A program made the position numbers and the translations under genes. A DNA stretch of 64,000 nt from Fulvimarina pelagi HTCC2506. GTDB taxonomy: Bacteria > Pseudomonadota > Alphaproteobacteria > Rhizobiales > Rhizobiaceae. Of this stretch, positions 33,726-42,044 are shown one piece after another. The notes beneath the pieces were generated by a model. It ran no database searches and had not been told where the DNA came from. It saw only the letters and a program-made list of their open reading frames with translations. The DNA lies in assembly GCF_000153705.1 (NCBI RefSeq), contig NZ_DS022272.1:1743839-1807838 (forward strand), in the 5' to 3' direction. The number at the start of each line of letters is the position of its first letter. Within the stretch, counting starts at the first letter, position 1.

Positions 33726-35492
33726 TTAGTGTGCGCTTGCGCCAGTCGCGCCACGGGGAACGCGAAGCGACTCGACCATCTCCTGAATCCGCTGCGGCGG
33801 ACTTGCCGTCGCCCGAGACACAAGGATCGCGGTGACGAAGTTGAAGATCGCACCGATTGCACCGAAGGAAGTCGACTTCACCGACAGGAACAGCGGATCA
33901 GCATCCGTGAAGGTGTTCGTGTCGGGAATGAAGAACCAACCCTTGTGCAGGAAGATGTAAACGAGGGTCACGACGAGACCGACGAGCATGCCGGCGACTG
34001 CGCCCCGATTGTTTATGGTCTTGGAGAAGACGCCCATCATCAGCACCGGGAAGATCGAGGCTGCCGCGATGCCGAAGGCGAGAGCCACCGTCTGCGCTGC
34101 AAAACCCGGAGGATTGAGGCCGAGATAAGTCGCAACCGCAATGGCCGCGGCCATGGCGATACGAGCCGCCATCAGCTCCCCCTTCTCCGAGATGTTCGGG
34201 TTGATCGCCCCCTTGACCAGATCGTGCGATACCGCGCCAGAGATTGCCAGGAGGAGACCTGCGGCGGTGGAAAGCGCCGCCGCAAGGCCACCGGCGGCGA
34301 CCAGTGCGATCACCCAGCCAGGCAGGCCCGCGATCTCTGGATTGGCTAGAACCAGAATGTCGTTGTTGACTTCAAGCTCGTTGCCGTTCCAGCCCAGCTC
34401 CTGCGCCCGGCTTTCGAAGTCCGGGTTTGCATCATTGTAGATCTGGATGTTGCCATCGCCGTTCTTGTCCTCGAACTGGATAAGGTTGGTCAGCTCCCAG
34501 TTCCTGATCCACTCCGGCCGTTCGTCGTAGGCAAGTGCCTGCTCTCCGACCCCATTCGGATAGACCGTGTCGATGATGTTGAGGCGCGCCATTGCGCCCA
34601 CGGCCGGAGCCGTGAGGTAGAGAAGCGCGATGAACACCAGAGCCCAACCCGCCGAATAACGCGCGTCCGACACTTTTGGCACGGTGAAGAAGCGGATGAT
34701 GACGTGCGGCAGGCCAGCCGTACCGATCATCAGGGTCAGGGTGAACAGGAACAGATTGAGATCCGTATCCTGCTGGCCGGTGTAACTGGCGAAGCCGAGG
34801 TCACCCAAAACCGTGTTCAACGTCGCGAGGATCGGCTGCCCCGTGTCCCGGAACTCGGAGAAAAGACCGAGTGGCGGAAGGAAGGTACCAGTGAGCTGAA
34901 GCGAGATGAAGATCGCCGGTATCGTGAAGGCCGAGATCAGAACGATGTACTGAGCAACCTGCGTGTACGTGACGCCCTTCATGCCGCCAAGAACGGCGTA
35001 GAAGAAGACGACTGCAGCGCCGATGAGGAGGCCGGTCGTATTCGACACTTCCAAAAAGCGCGAGAACGCGACGCCGACGCCGGTCATCTGTCCGATCACG
35101 TAGGTCACCGAGGCGACGATCAAGCAGAGGACGCCGATCAGGCGGGCCGTCTTCGAATAGAAACGGTCGCCGATGAATTCCGGCACCGTGAACGAGCCGA
35201 ATTTTCGCAAGTATGGCGCCAGCAACAGTGCAAGGAGCACGTAGCCACCGGTCCAGCCCATCAGGTAGGCCGAAGCGTCATAGCCGTTGAAGGCGATGAG
35301 ACCCGCCATCGAGATGAACGATGCGGCCGACATCCAGTCTGCACCGGTCGCCATACCGTTTGTGATGGGATGAATGCCGCGATTGGCGGCGTAGAATTCG
35401 GTTGTCGAGCCGGCACGGGCCCAGAACGCGATGCCGATGTACAACGCGAACGTTGCACCGACAACGAGTAGATTGAGGTAATACTGATCCAT
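33726..35492 (-). CDS. Sodium:solute symporter family protein (acetate/cation symporter-like)
   Basis: The 588-residue protein has about 13 membrane helices of the SSS family. Typical blocks are FYAANRGIHPITNGMATGADWMSAASF near residue 35, YVIGQMTGVGVAFSRF, and GGLAAALSTAAGLLLAISGAVSHDL near residue 420. A hydrophilic insertion of about 70 residues (TNLIQFEDKNGDGNIQIYND...) lies in the middle, as in the VC_2705 subgroup that pairs with DUF4212 proteins. It likely imports a small carboxylate with Na+. It follows the DUF4212 gene by 24 bases in one operon. Confidence 0.92.
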   Translation of the reverse strand: MDQYYLNLLVVGATFALYIGIAFWARAGSTTEFYAANRGIHPITNGMATGADWMSAASFISMAGLIAFNGYDASAYLMGWTGGYVLLALLLAPYLRKFGSFTVPEFIGDRFYSKTARLIGVLCLIVASVTYVIGQMTGVGVAFSRFLEVSNTTGLLIGAAVVFFYAVLGGMKGVTYTQVAQYIVLISAFTIPAIFISLQLTGTFLPPLGLFSEFRDTGQPILATLNTVLGDLGFASYTGQQDTDLNLFLFTLTLMIGTAGLPHVIIRFFTVPKVSDARYSAGWALVFIALLYLTAPAVGAMARLNIIDTVYPNGVGEQALAYDERPEWIRNWELTNLIQFEDKNGDGNIQIYNDANPDFESRAQELGWNGNELEVNNDILVLANPEIAGLPGWVIALVAAGGLAAALSTAAGLLLAISGAVSHDLVKGAINPNISEKGELMAARIAMAAAIAVATYLGLNPPGFAAQTVALAFGIAAASIFPVLMMGVFSKTINNRGAVAGMLVGLVVTLVYIFLHKGWFFIPDTNTFTDADPLFLSVKSTSFGAIGAIFNFVTAILVSRATASPPQRIQEMVESLRVPRGATGASAH

Positions 35493-35516
35493 CAGGTGTT
35501 GTCCTCCCCGTCCCGA

Positions 35517-35801
35517 TTACTTTTCGTCGACGTCAAACTTGCGGTCGAGAGATTTCATCCTCCACGCATAGAAGAAAATCAGAACGATAAAGACGAGAAT
35601 CGATCCCTGCTGGGCGAACCAAAAACCGAGATCGGTCCCGCCGACCGCTATACCGCTGATCAGCGGCCTGAACAGAATCGCGAATCCGAACGACACCAAC
35701 GCCCAAACGATCAGGCATCCGACCATGAGACGAACGTTGGCTTTCCAGTATGCGTCGGAAGTGCGGCCATCCGTACCGCCCGACAAATTCGAGTTACTCA
35801 T
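35517..35801 (-). CDS. DUF4212 small subunit of a sodium/solute symporter
   Basis: The start at 35801 has GGGAGGAG six bases upstream, and gives 94 residues with two membrane helices (VRLMVGCLIVWALVSFGFAI and SILVFIVLIFFYAW) in the pattern WKANVRLM...FGFWFAQQGS of DUF4212 proteins. These are encoded directly before SSS-family symporters and are thought to form part of the carrier. The symporter gene follows in the same direction. The function of the small subunit is inferred from this association. Confidence 0.9.
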   Translation of the reverse strand: MSNSNLSGGTDGRTSDAYWKANVRLMVGCLIVWALVSFGFAILFRPLISGIAVGGTDLGFWFAQQGSILVFIVLIFFYAWRMKSLDRKFDVDEK

Positions 35802-36333
35802 GCAAACTCCTCCCATGCACAGGCGCTTTTGTTTAGCATGAGGATGCCCCATTCGGTAAAGATGGCTTTAGTCTTATTATTTTATCGCTCCATTCCACAT
35901 GGTCGCCTGACGGAAAGTCTCATCGGTTCAATAGCTTGCATGCAGTTTCTAGAGTTGTCGTCGACGCTGACCAAAGAAGCTGGGCCGAGACCCGTTGGCA
36001 AAGGCAGGGGTTCCGGAGCGTAGTTGGGCCGCCCAATGCTCGCTGAACCGTCGCTTCTTTGCCCTATGACGACTGATAGAAGGCAGCGATTCGCCAAAAC
36101 CCTCGACCGTGCATGCTGAGTTGAAGGCAATGCAACGGGTCGCTGAAAACAGGCAAGCAATGGGTGGGAGGCGGATCGTAGAACAAGCCGAACCATTTCC
36201 GTCGGGGCCGGCCATCTCCGGGTCCAACTTTTCGTCTGGCAAACATATGGTTAATATCATGTGACGCACTACGTCCTTGGTCGTACCCGCGGGCGTATCG
36301 CAGCAGGCCTTGGCAATTGGCGCGAGAGCGACG
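35802..36333. other. Divergent intergenic region without a supported gene
   Basis: These 530 bases separate the DUF4212 gene (minus) and a GNAT gene (plus). AT-rich text near 35865-35890 could hold the promoter of the symporter operon. Short open frames are present but none has a family-like sequence or good start signal. No clear operator or riboswitch was recognised. Confidence 0.5.
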
Positions 36334-36840
36334 ATGACGACGACGATCACCGATATTCGCTATGCCGAGGAAGTCGACGCTTCGTGCCTCGATCGCGTCC
36401 ACAGCGCATCCTGGCGCCATGCCTATACTGGAATAATACCGTACCGCAGCCTGAACGCTATGATCGCACGGCGCGATTCGGCCTGGTGGGCACGCACCAT
36501 CAATGCCGGCGCTCGGGTACTCGTCTGCCGGTTCGGCGGCAGTATCGTCGGCTACGCTACGCTTGGGCGGAACCGTACGCGAGCTCTGCCGGTCGATGGC
36601 GAAGTCTACGAACTTTATTTGGAGCCTGCTTTTCAGGGCGTGGGCCTCGGGCGGAGACTATTTACAGCGGCACGTGAGCGACTCGCGCGGGATGGCGCAA
36701 AAGGCCTCGTCGTATGGACGCTGGCCGAAAACGATCGCGCCCTAGCATTCTACCGCTCGCTTGGCGGCTCGGACGTGGCTCAGGGCGCCGAGGTATTCGG
36801 CGAGAAGACCACAGGGAAGATTGCGTTTCTTTGGAAGTGA
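36334..36840 (+). CDS. GNAT family N-acetyltransferase
   Basis: The 168-residue protein starts at MTTTITDIRYAEEVDAS and carries GNAT motif A as ELYLEPAFQGVGLGRRLFTAARERL (about 95-118), followed by VVWTLAENDRALAFYRSLGG (motif B), the RimI-like pattern with Asn and Tyr. It is followed after 31 bases by an alpha/beta hydrolase gene in the same direction, so the two may be co-transcribed. The acceptor is unknown. Confidence 0.88.
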   Translation: MTTTITDIRYAEEVDASCLDRVHSASWRHAYTGIIPYRSLNAMIARRDSAWWARTINAGARVLVCRFGGSIVGYATLGRNRTRALPVDGEVYELYLEPAFQGVGLGRRLFTAARERLARDGAKGLVVWTLAENDRALAFYRSLGGSDVAQGAEVFGEKTTGKIAFLWK

Positions 36841-36871
36841 CCTTGCCCGAGGCCTTCGTCCGGGTGACGCA

Positions 36872-37804
36872 ATGAACAGGTTCACTAGCCTGACCCTCGA
36901 TAGTCCGACGGGCGCGGCGTTGCGGGTGTATCGATCGACGCTTACAGAGCCCCGCGCGGTCGTCCTGGTCTTTCATGGACTTGCCGAACATGCAGGACGC
37001 TATGGAAGCTTCGCAGACGCGCTTGCCTATGCGGATATCGCAGTTTTTGCACACGATCATCGCGGCCACGGGTCGACGGTGGCGCGGGATGCACCGTTCC
37101 GGCGATTTGCGCGCCGCAACGGTCCGAACGTGGTGCTGCGCGACTGTCGCGCGGTCTTCGATCTTGCACGCGAAACATACCCAGAATTGCCAATCGTCAT
37201 CTTTGGGCATTCCATGGGCGGCCTCGTGGCGCTCAATTTTGCTCAACTGTACGGCCGGGACCTTGCCGCAGTGGCGGTTTGGAACTCCGACTTTCGGGCA
37301 GGCTGGGAGGTTCGAGCCGGACTCATCGGCCTGCGGATCGAGAAGTTCTTCAAGGGCTCGGACGTCGCGAGCATGCTGTCGCGCCGGGTCGTCTTCGCGC
37401 CCTGGGAGAGGTCGATCGAGAACCGGCGGACCGATCAGGATTGGCTGTCGCATGATCCGGGCGCCGTCGATGCATTCATCGAGGACCCCCTCTGCGGGTT
37501 CATACCCACCGTCTCGATGATGGAGGACGTGATCGCGCTGATCCGTGCGGGCCGTAGCGACGAAGCGATAGCCCGACTGCCGAAGCATCTGCCAATGCAC
37601 CTCCTTGGCGGGACCGAGGATCCGGCGACGGACGGTGGCAAGGCGCTGAAATGGCTCGAAGCCCGGCTGAAGAAGCAGGGCCTTCTCGATATCACGCTGA
37701 CGATCGTCGAAGGCGCGCGGCACGAAACGCTCAACGAGGTTTCGGCGATCAGGGAGCCGGTGGTCCGCGATTTTATCCACTGGCTGAACGCCCGGCTCGG
37801 CTGA
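36872..37804 (+). CDS. Alpha/beta hydrolase, lysophospholipase/monoacylglycerol lipase-like
   Basis: The 310-residue protein has the serine hydrolase elbow GHSMGG with nucleophile Ser114, the oxyanion region FHGLAEHAGRYGSFADAL near residue 34, HDHRGHGST near residue 61 and a C-terminal ARHETLNE with the catalytic His. This is the pattern of COG2267 lysophospholipases and monoacylglycerol lipases. The ATG at 36872 is chosen because MNRFTSLTLDSPTGAALRVY fits the family start. It is convergent with cobT, 15 bases away. Confidence 0.88.
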   Translation: MNRFTSLTLDSPTGAALRVYRSTLTEPRAVVLVFHGLAEHAGRYGSFADALAYADIAVFAHDHRGHGSTVARDAPFRRFARRNGPNVVLRDCRAVFDLARETYPELPIVIFGHSMGGLVALNFAQLYGRDLAAVAVWNSDFRAGWEVRAGLIGLRIEKFFKGSDVASMLSRRVVFAPWERSIENRRTDQDWLSHDPGAVDAFIEDPLCGFIPTVSMMEDVIALIRAGRSDEAIARLPKHLPMHLLGGTEDPATDGGKALKWLEARLKKQGLLDITLTIVEGARHETLNEVSAIREPVVRDFIHWLNARLG

Positions 37805-37819
37805 GCGCGCCATGATCCG

Positions 37820-38839
37820 TTACGTACCTGCCTTGTTCGAAACGGCCGCCTGATCGAAGGTCGCCATGCCTGTGTGGCATTGGCAGGCGGCCTTCACGAT
37901 GCCGGCGGCGAGCGCCGCCCCGGTTCCCTCCCCAAGACGCATACCAAGGGCGAAAAGCGGCACCTTGTCCATAACGCTCAGCGCCTTGATGTGACCCGGC
38001 TCGGCTGAAACATGCGCAAAGAGACAATGGTCCAGCGCCGACGGCTCCATCTTGTGGAGAATGGCGGCGGCAGCCGTCGCGACGAAACCGTCGATGACGA
38101 GCGGGACACGCTGGGTGCGCGCCGCGAGGATGGCGCCGACCATCGCCGCGAATTCCCGGCCACCGACCCTGCGAAGTATCTCCAGCGGATCTTTGAGATG
38201 GCCTTTGTGAGTTTCCATGGCTCGCGCGACGACCTCGGCCTTATGTTTCAGACCGGCATCGTCGAGTCCGGTTCCGGGGCCAACCCAGTCGGCCGGATCA
38301 CCACCGAACAGGGCGCAGTAGATCGCCGCGGCGACTGTCGTGTTACCGATGCCCATCTCGCCGAGACAGATGAGATCGGGCTCGCCCGCAAGCGCCTCCA
38401 TACCGTAGGCGATGGTCGCGGCGCAGGTCTTTTCGTCCATCGCCGGCTCCACGCTGATGTCGCCGGTGGGATAGTCGAGGGCGAGATCGAACACCTTCAG
38501 TCCGAGATCGTAGGCCGCGCAGATCTGGTTGATCGCCGCGCCCCCCGAGGCGAAGTTGGTCACCATCTGCTGTGTTACTTCGGAGGGATATGGCGAGACT
38601 CCCTGCTTCGTGACGCCATGGGTGCCAGCGAAGACGGTGACCACGGGACGCAGGATAGTGGCCGAACCGCGCCATCCGGCGACCCATTCCGAGAGATCCT
38701 CCAGACGACCAAGGGAACCAGGTGGCTTGGTAAGCTGTGCCTCACGCTCACGCTTGGCGCGGATCGCCGCGCGATCGGCTGAGGGAAGATTGGCGATCAG
38801 ATCGCGGATGTCGTCGAAGGGAAGGCCGGAAGCGGACAT
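37820..38839 (-). CDS. cobT: Nicotinate-nucleotide--dimethylbenzimidazole phosphoribosyltransferase
   Basis: This enzyme makes alpha-ribazole 5'-phosphate, the lower-ligand precursor of cobalamin, from nicotinate mononucleotide and dimethylbenzimidazole. The 339-residue protein has the signature GEMGIGNTTVAAAI near residue 172 and the active-site loop LGEGTGAALA near residue 315. It is the last gene of the cob operon, separated from cobD by 65 bases, a larger gap than the overlaps upstream. In Pseudomonas denitrificans naming the same enzyme is CobU. Confidence 0.95.
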   Translation of the reverse strand: MSASGLPFDDIRDLIANLPSADRAAIRAKREREAQLTKPPGSLGRLEDLSEWVAGWRGSATILRPVVTVFAGTHGVTKQGVSPYPSEVTQQMVTNFASGGAAINQICAAYDLGLKVFDLALDYPTGDISVEPAMDEKTCAATIAYGMEALAGEPDLICLGEMGIGNTTVAAAIYCALFGGDPADWVGPGTGLDDAGLKHKAEVVARAMETHKGHLKDPLEILRRVGGREFAAMVGAILAARTQRVPLVIDGFVATAAAAILHKMEPSALDHCLFAHVSAEPGHIKALSVMDKVPLFALGMRLGEGTGAALAAGIVKAACQCHTGMATFDQAAVSNKAGT

Positions 38840-38904
38840 GGAACTCCTGAATGCGGGTCGGGGAAAAGCTGTCGCCGCTCGTTCTGGCGATGGATAAGCG
38901 GGTT

Positions 38905-39963
38905 CTATCCCGGCGCGGGCGGCGCGTCACCCGTTGCAGCCTCGATCGCGGCAAGGCTGGCTTGAAGCGCTTTTTCGAGCCGCGCTCCATCCGCGTCGTC
39001 CTTCGGGTTGCCGAAGCGCAGCCAGGTCGGCGCATCGCGGAATGCGCGCGTCAGGATGTGCCGTTCGCAAAGCGCACGGTGAAGATCGCGCGCACGGGGA
39101 TGATGGACGGTCTTGAAGAGAGCGGTCTCACCGACGATCGAAACGTGCATGCGGCCGAGGATCGCGGTGATCCGTGCCGATTGGGCAGCGATGTTCTTTT
39201 TCAGCGTCTTTATCACGACATAGTCTTGCATGATGGCGCTGCCGACCTCGATGGCGGGCGTCGAAACCGCCCAGGGCCCGAGGCGCGCGGTGAGCTGTTT
39301 CGCAAGATCGCGCGTCGTCAGGGCAAAGCCGAGGCGCAGGCCTGCCAGCCCCGTGAATTTTCCGAAGGAGCGATAGATCAGAAGACCGTCGCGCCCGGCA
39401 TATTGCGTCAGGGACAGCGTCGGTTCGGTATCGGCGAAGGCTTCGTCGACGATGAGCCAGCTGCCCTGCTCCGCGAGCCGGTCCGCGAGAGAAAGCAGCG
39501 AACGGGGCGCGAACCGGCGGCCGTCGGGGTTGTTCGGATTGACCACGACGACTGCGCGCGCCTCTGCGGGGATGTCGACCGGATCGTGAAAGCGTTTCAC
39601 CTGATGTCCGGCAGCCTCAAAGGCGCGGGCGTGTTCGGAATAGGTGGGTTCCAGCACAGCCACCACGCCCGTCGGCAGGACAAACGGCAGAAGCGAGATC
39701 AGCGCCTGAGAGCCGGGCGCGATGACGATGCCGGCATCGTCCGGTGCGCCGTAAAATTTCCGGGCAGCATCGGTCAGACGGCGTTCGGCATCGGCTTCGG
39801 GAAGGCGCGACCAGGCAGCAGCGCTCAAGGTCGGGATCGGCGGCGGCGCGGGGTTGATGCCGGTCGACAAGTCTAGCCAGCCCTGCCGGGTTCCGCCGAA
39901 GCGGGCGATCGCTGCGTCGAGGGCGCCGCCATGGGCCATGGGCTGGGACTGGTGGTCGTTCAT
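38905..39963 (-). CDS. cobD: L-threonine-O-3-phosphate decarboxylase (PLP enzyme)
   Basis: This aminotransferase-fold protein makes (R)-1-amino-2-propanol phosphate for the cobalamin side chain. It is called CobC in the P. denitrificans scheme. The 352-residue protein begins MNDHQSQPMAHGGALDAAIARFGG and has the WLDLSTGINP start block, VVVNPNNPDGR, LIVDEAFADTEP and the PLP-lysine region YRSFGKFTGLAGLRLGF. The ATG overlaps the stop codon of cobB by four bases. Confidence 0.93.
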   Translation of the reverse strand: MNDHQSQPMAHGGALDAAIARFGGTRQGWLDLSTGINPAPPPIPTLSAAAWSRLPEADAERRLTDAARKFYGAPDDAGIVIAPGSQALISLLPFVLPTGVVAVLEPTYSEHARAFEAAGHQVKRFHDPVDIPAEARAVVVVNPNNPDGRRFAPRSLLSLADRLAEQGSWLIVDEAFADTEPTLSLTQYAGRDGLLIYRSFGKFTGLAGLRLGFALTTRDLAKQLTARLGPWAVSTPAIEVGSAIMQDYVVIKTLKKNIAAQSARITAILGRMHVSIVGETALFKTVHHPRARDLHRALCERHILTRAFRDAPTWLRFGNPKDDADGARLEKALQASLAAIEAATGDAPPAPG

Positions 39964-41258
39964 GACAAAGCGAGATCGACGAGGTGGAGGAACGAGCCGC
40001 AGACATTGCCGAGGATCTGCCCGCACGTGCCGAGATCCGTCGACCGCGCGTCCTCCGCCGCAAACAGCGCTGGGCCGTCGCCCTGTTCGAGGATAGTCGC
40101 GTAGTGGAATTCGTGAGCGGTCATCGGCGCCTTGAACGGGGCGCCCGGCCTGGGTGTCGCTCGGCGATAACCGAGATGCAGCTTGCGTGTCTCGAAACTG
40201 GTGACCAGCGGCAGGAGACCGAGCATTTCATGTCGGGTGCCGACGGCATCCACGATTCCCCTTCCGAGCGTCATGTAGCCCCCGCATTCGCCGTAGATGA
40301 GCGCCCCCCGGCTGCCGACAGCGACCATACCGGATTTGAAGCGAGCGGCCTCCGCCAATCGATGGCCATGGAGTTCCGGGTAACCGCCAGGGAGGTAGAT
40401 GGCGTCGGCCGTCTGGTCCGGCCCCTCGTCGGCGAGTGGTGAGAAGAAGGAAAGTTCGGCTCCGGCCGCCCGCCAACCATCGATGAGATGCGGATAGAGA
40501 AAGGCGAATGCTTCGTCCCGTGCGATGGCGATCCGCTGACCGAACGGCGGCAATCGGGCGGGTATCGCCGAGTCGGCCCCGGACGTCGGGCGAGCAAGAT
40601 CGATGACGGCATCGAGGTCGGCATAATCGGTGAAGATCGTCGACGCACGTTCGAGGAAGTGCGCGAGGTCGGCATGTTCGCTCGCCTGCACGAGACCCAG
40701 ATGGCGCTCCGGCAGGGCGAGCTCCGGCCGGCGTGGTATCGTGGCAAGGACTGGAATGCAGAGCGGTTTGAGCGCCTCGCGCAGCAGCGCCTCGTGCCGC
40801 GCGGAGCCGATCCGGTTGAGGATGAGCCCCGCGATGCGCGTCGAGGATCGAAAGCTTGCGAAACCCGATACGAGCGCCGCCACGGAATGGCTCTGCTTGG
40901 CGCAGTCGATTACGAGGACGGTGTTCAGACCGCGCAGTTCGGCGAGATCGGCCGCCGAGCCCGTGCCGTCCGCCGCGCCGTCGAAGAGGCCCATCATGGC
41001 TTCGACGACGAAAGCGTCTGCGCCTTCTGAAGCGTCCGCTGCCAGGTGTCGCAGAAGCTCAGGGCGCATCGCCCATGGGTCGAGATTGACGCTCGGCCGG
41101 CCGGCGGCTGCGGCGTGGAAGGCAGGGTCGATATAATCCGGTCCGGCCTTGGCGGGGGCGAGCTTCAGACCGCGCCGCTTGAGCGCGGCGAGCAAAGCCA
41201 GCGTGATAGTGGTCTTGCCGGCGCCCGAGCAAGGGGCGGCGATGAGGAGGCCGCTCAT
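39960..41258 (-). CDS. cobB: Cobyrinate a,c-diamide synthase
   Basis: This glutamine-dependent amidotransferase adds amide groups at positions a and c of the corrin ring (hydrogenobyrinate in the aerobic route). The 432-residue protein has the P-loop APCSGAGKTTITLALLAAL at residues 8-26 and a C-terminal class I glutaminase-like domain with YGECGGYMTLG, where Cys of GECGGY is the nucleophile. It sits nine bases after cobM and overlaps cobD. Confidence 0.95.
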   Translation of the reverse strand: MSGLLIAAPCSGAGKTTITLALLAALKRRGLKLAPAKAGPDYIDPAFHAAAAGRPSVNLDPWAMRPELLRHLAADASEGADAFVVEAMMGLFDGAADGTGSAADLAELRGLNTVLVIDCAKQSHSVAALVSGFASFRSSTRIAGLILNRIGSARHEALLREALKPLCIPVLATIPRRPELALPERHLGLVQASEHADLAHFLERASTIFTDYADLDAVIDLARPTSGADSAIPARLPPFGQRIAIARDEAFAFLYPHLIDGWRAAGAELSFFSPLADEGPDQTADAIYLPGGYPELHGHRLAEAARFKSGMVAVGSRGALIYGECGGYMTLGRGIVDAVGTRHEMLGLLPLVTSFETRKLHLGYRRATPRPGAPFKAPMTAHEFHYATILEQGDGPALFAAEDARSTDLGTCGQILGNVCGSFLHLVDLALS

Positions 41259-41267
41259 GGGTTCGCT

Positions 41268-42044
41268 TCAGGCCACCGACTTGCGCTTCGGGCGCAGGAG
41301 ATGGACCTGCGTCCCGTCGTAGAGCTTGGAGTCGATGAAGTCCTTGGCACCCAGAGCGCGCCCAACGAAGATCAGCGCCGTGCGCGTGAGCTTGGCCTCG
41401 CGCGCCTTGCGGTGAAGTTCGCCGAGCGGGGCGCGAATGAAGGTCTCGTCCGGCCAGCCGACACGGTAGGCGATGATCGCCGGGCAATCCTCGCCGTAAG
41501 CGGCGAGCGGGGTCAGCTCGCGCTGGATGTGCGGGATGTTTCGGATCGAGAGATGGATCGCCAGCGTCGCACCGCTTTTCGCCAGCGTCGAAAGCTCCTC
41601 GCCGTCGGGCATGGAGGAGGATTTCATCGCCGTGCGGGTGAGGATAACCGTCTGGCAGACCTCCGGGATCGTCAGTTCGGTCTTCAGCGCCGCCGCAGCC
41701 GCCGAGAAGGCCGGCACTCCGGGCGTCACGTCGTAGGGGATACCCGCGGCGTCGAGCCGGCGCATCTGCTCGGCCGTGGCGCCGTAGAGCGAGGGATCTC
41801 CGGAATGGACCCGAGCGACGTCAAGTCCGGCATCATGGGCAGATTGAATCTCCGCAATGATCTCGTCGAGCGTCATCGGCGCAGTATCCAGCACGCGCGC
41901 ATCCTTCGGCGCGGCCTCGACGACCTCCCTCGGCACCAGCGAGCCGGCATAGAGGCAGACCGGACAGGCTTCGATCAGGCGCAAGCCGCGAACCGTGATG
42001 AGGTCCGGCGCGCCCGGCCCGGCCCCGATGAAGTGGACTGTCAT
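41268..42044 (-). CDS. cobM: Precorrin-4 C11-methyltransferase
   Basis: This SAM-dependent methylase of the corrin ring has 258 residues. The start block MTVHFIGAGPGAPDLITVRGLRLI and ARVHSGDPSLYGATAEQM are typical of CobM/CbiF, with VTPGVPAFSAAAAALKTELTIPEV following. The ATG at 42044 overlaps the stop of the upstream cobJ by four bases, so the start is well supported over the longer frame to 42122. Confidence 0.95.
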   Translation of the reverse strand: MTVHFIGAGPGAPDLITVRGLRLIEACPVCLYAGSLVPREVVEAAPKDARVLDTAPMTLDEIIAEIQSAHDAGLDVARVHSGDPSLYGATAEQMRRLDAAGIPYDVTPGVPAFSAAAAALKTELTIPEVCQTVILTRTAMKSSSMPDGEELSTLAKSGATLAIHLSIRNIPHIQRELTPLAAYGEDCPAIIAYRVGWPDETFIRAPLGELHRKAREAKLTRTALIFVGRALGAKDFIDSKLYDGTQVHLLRPKRKSVA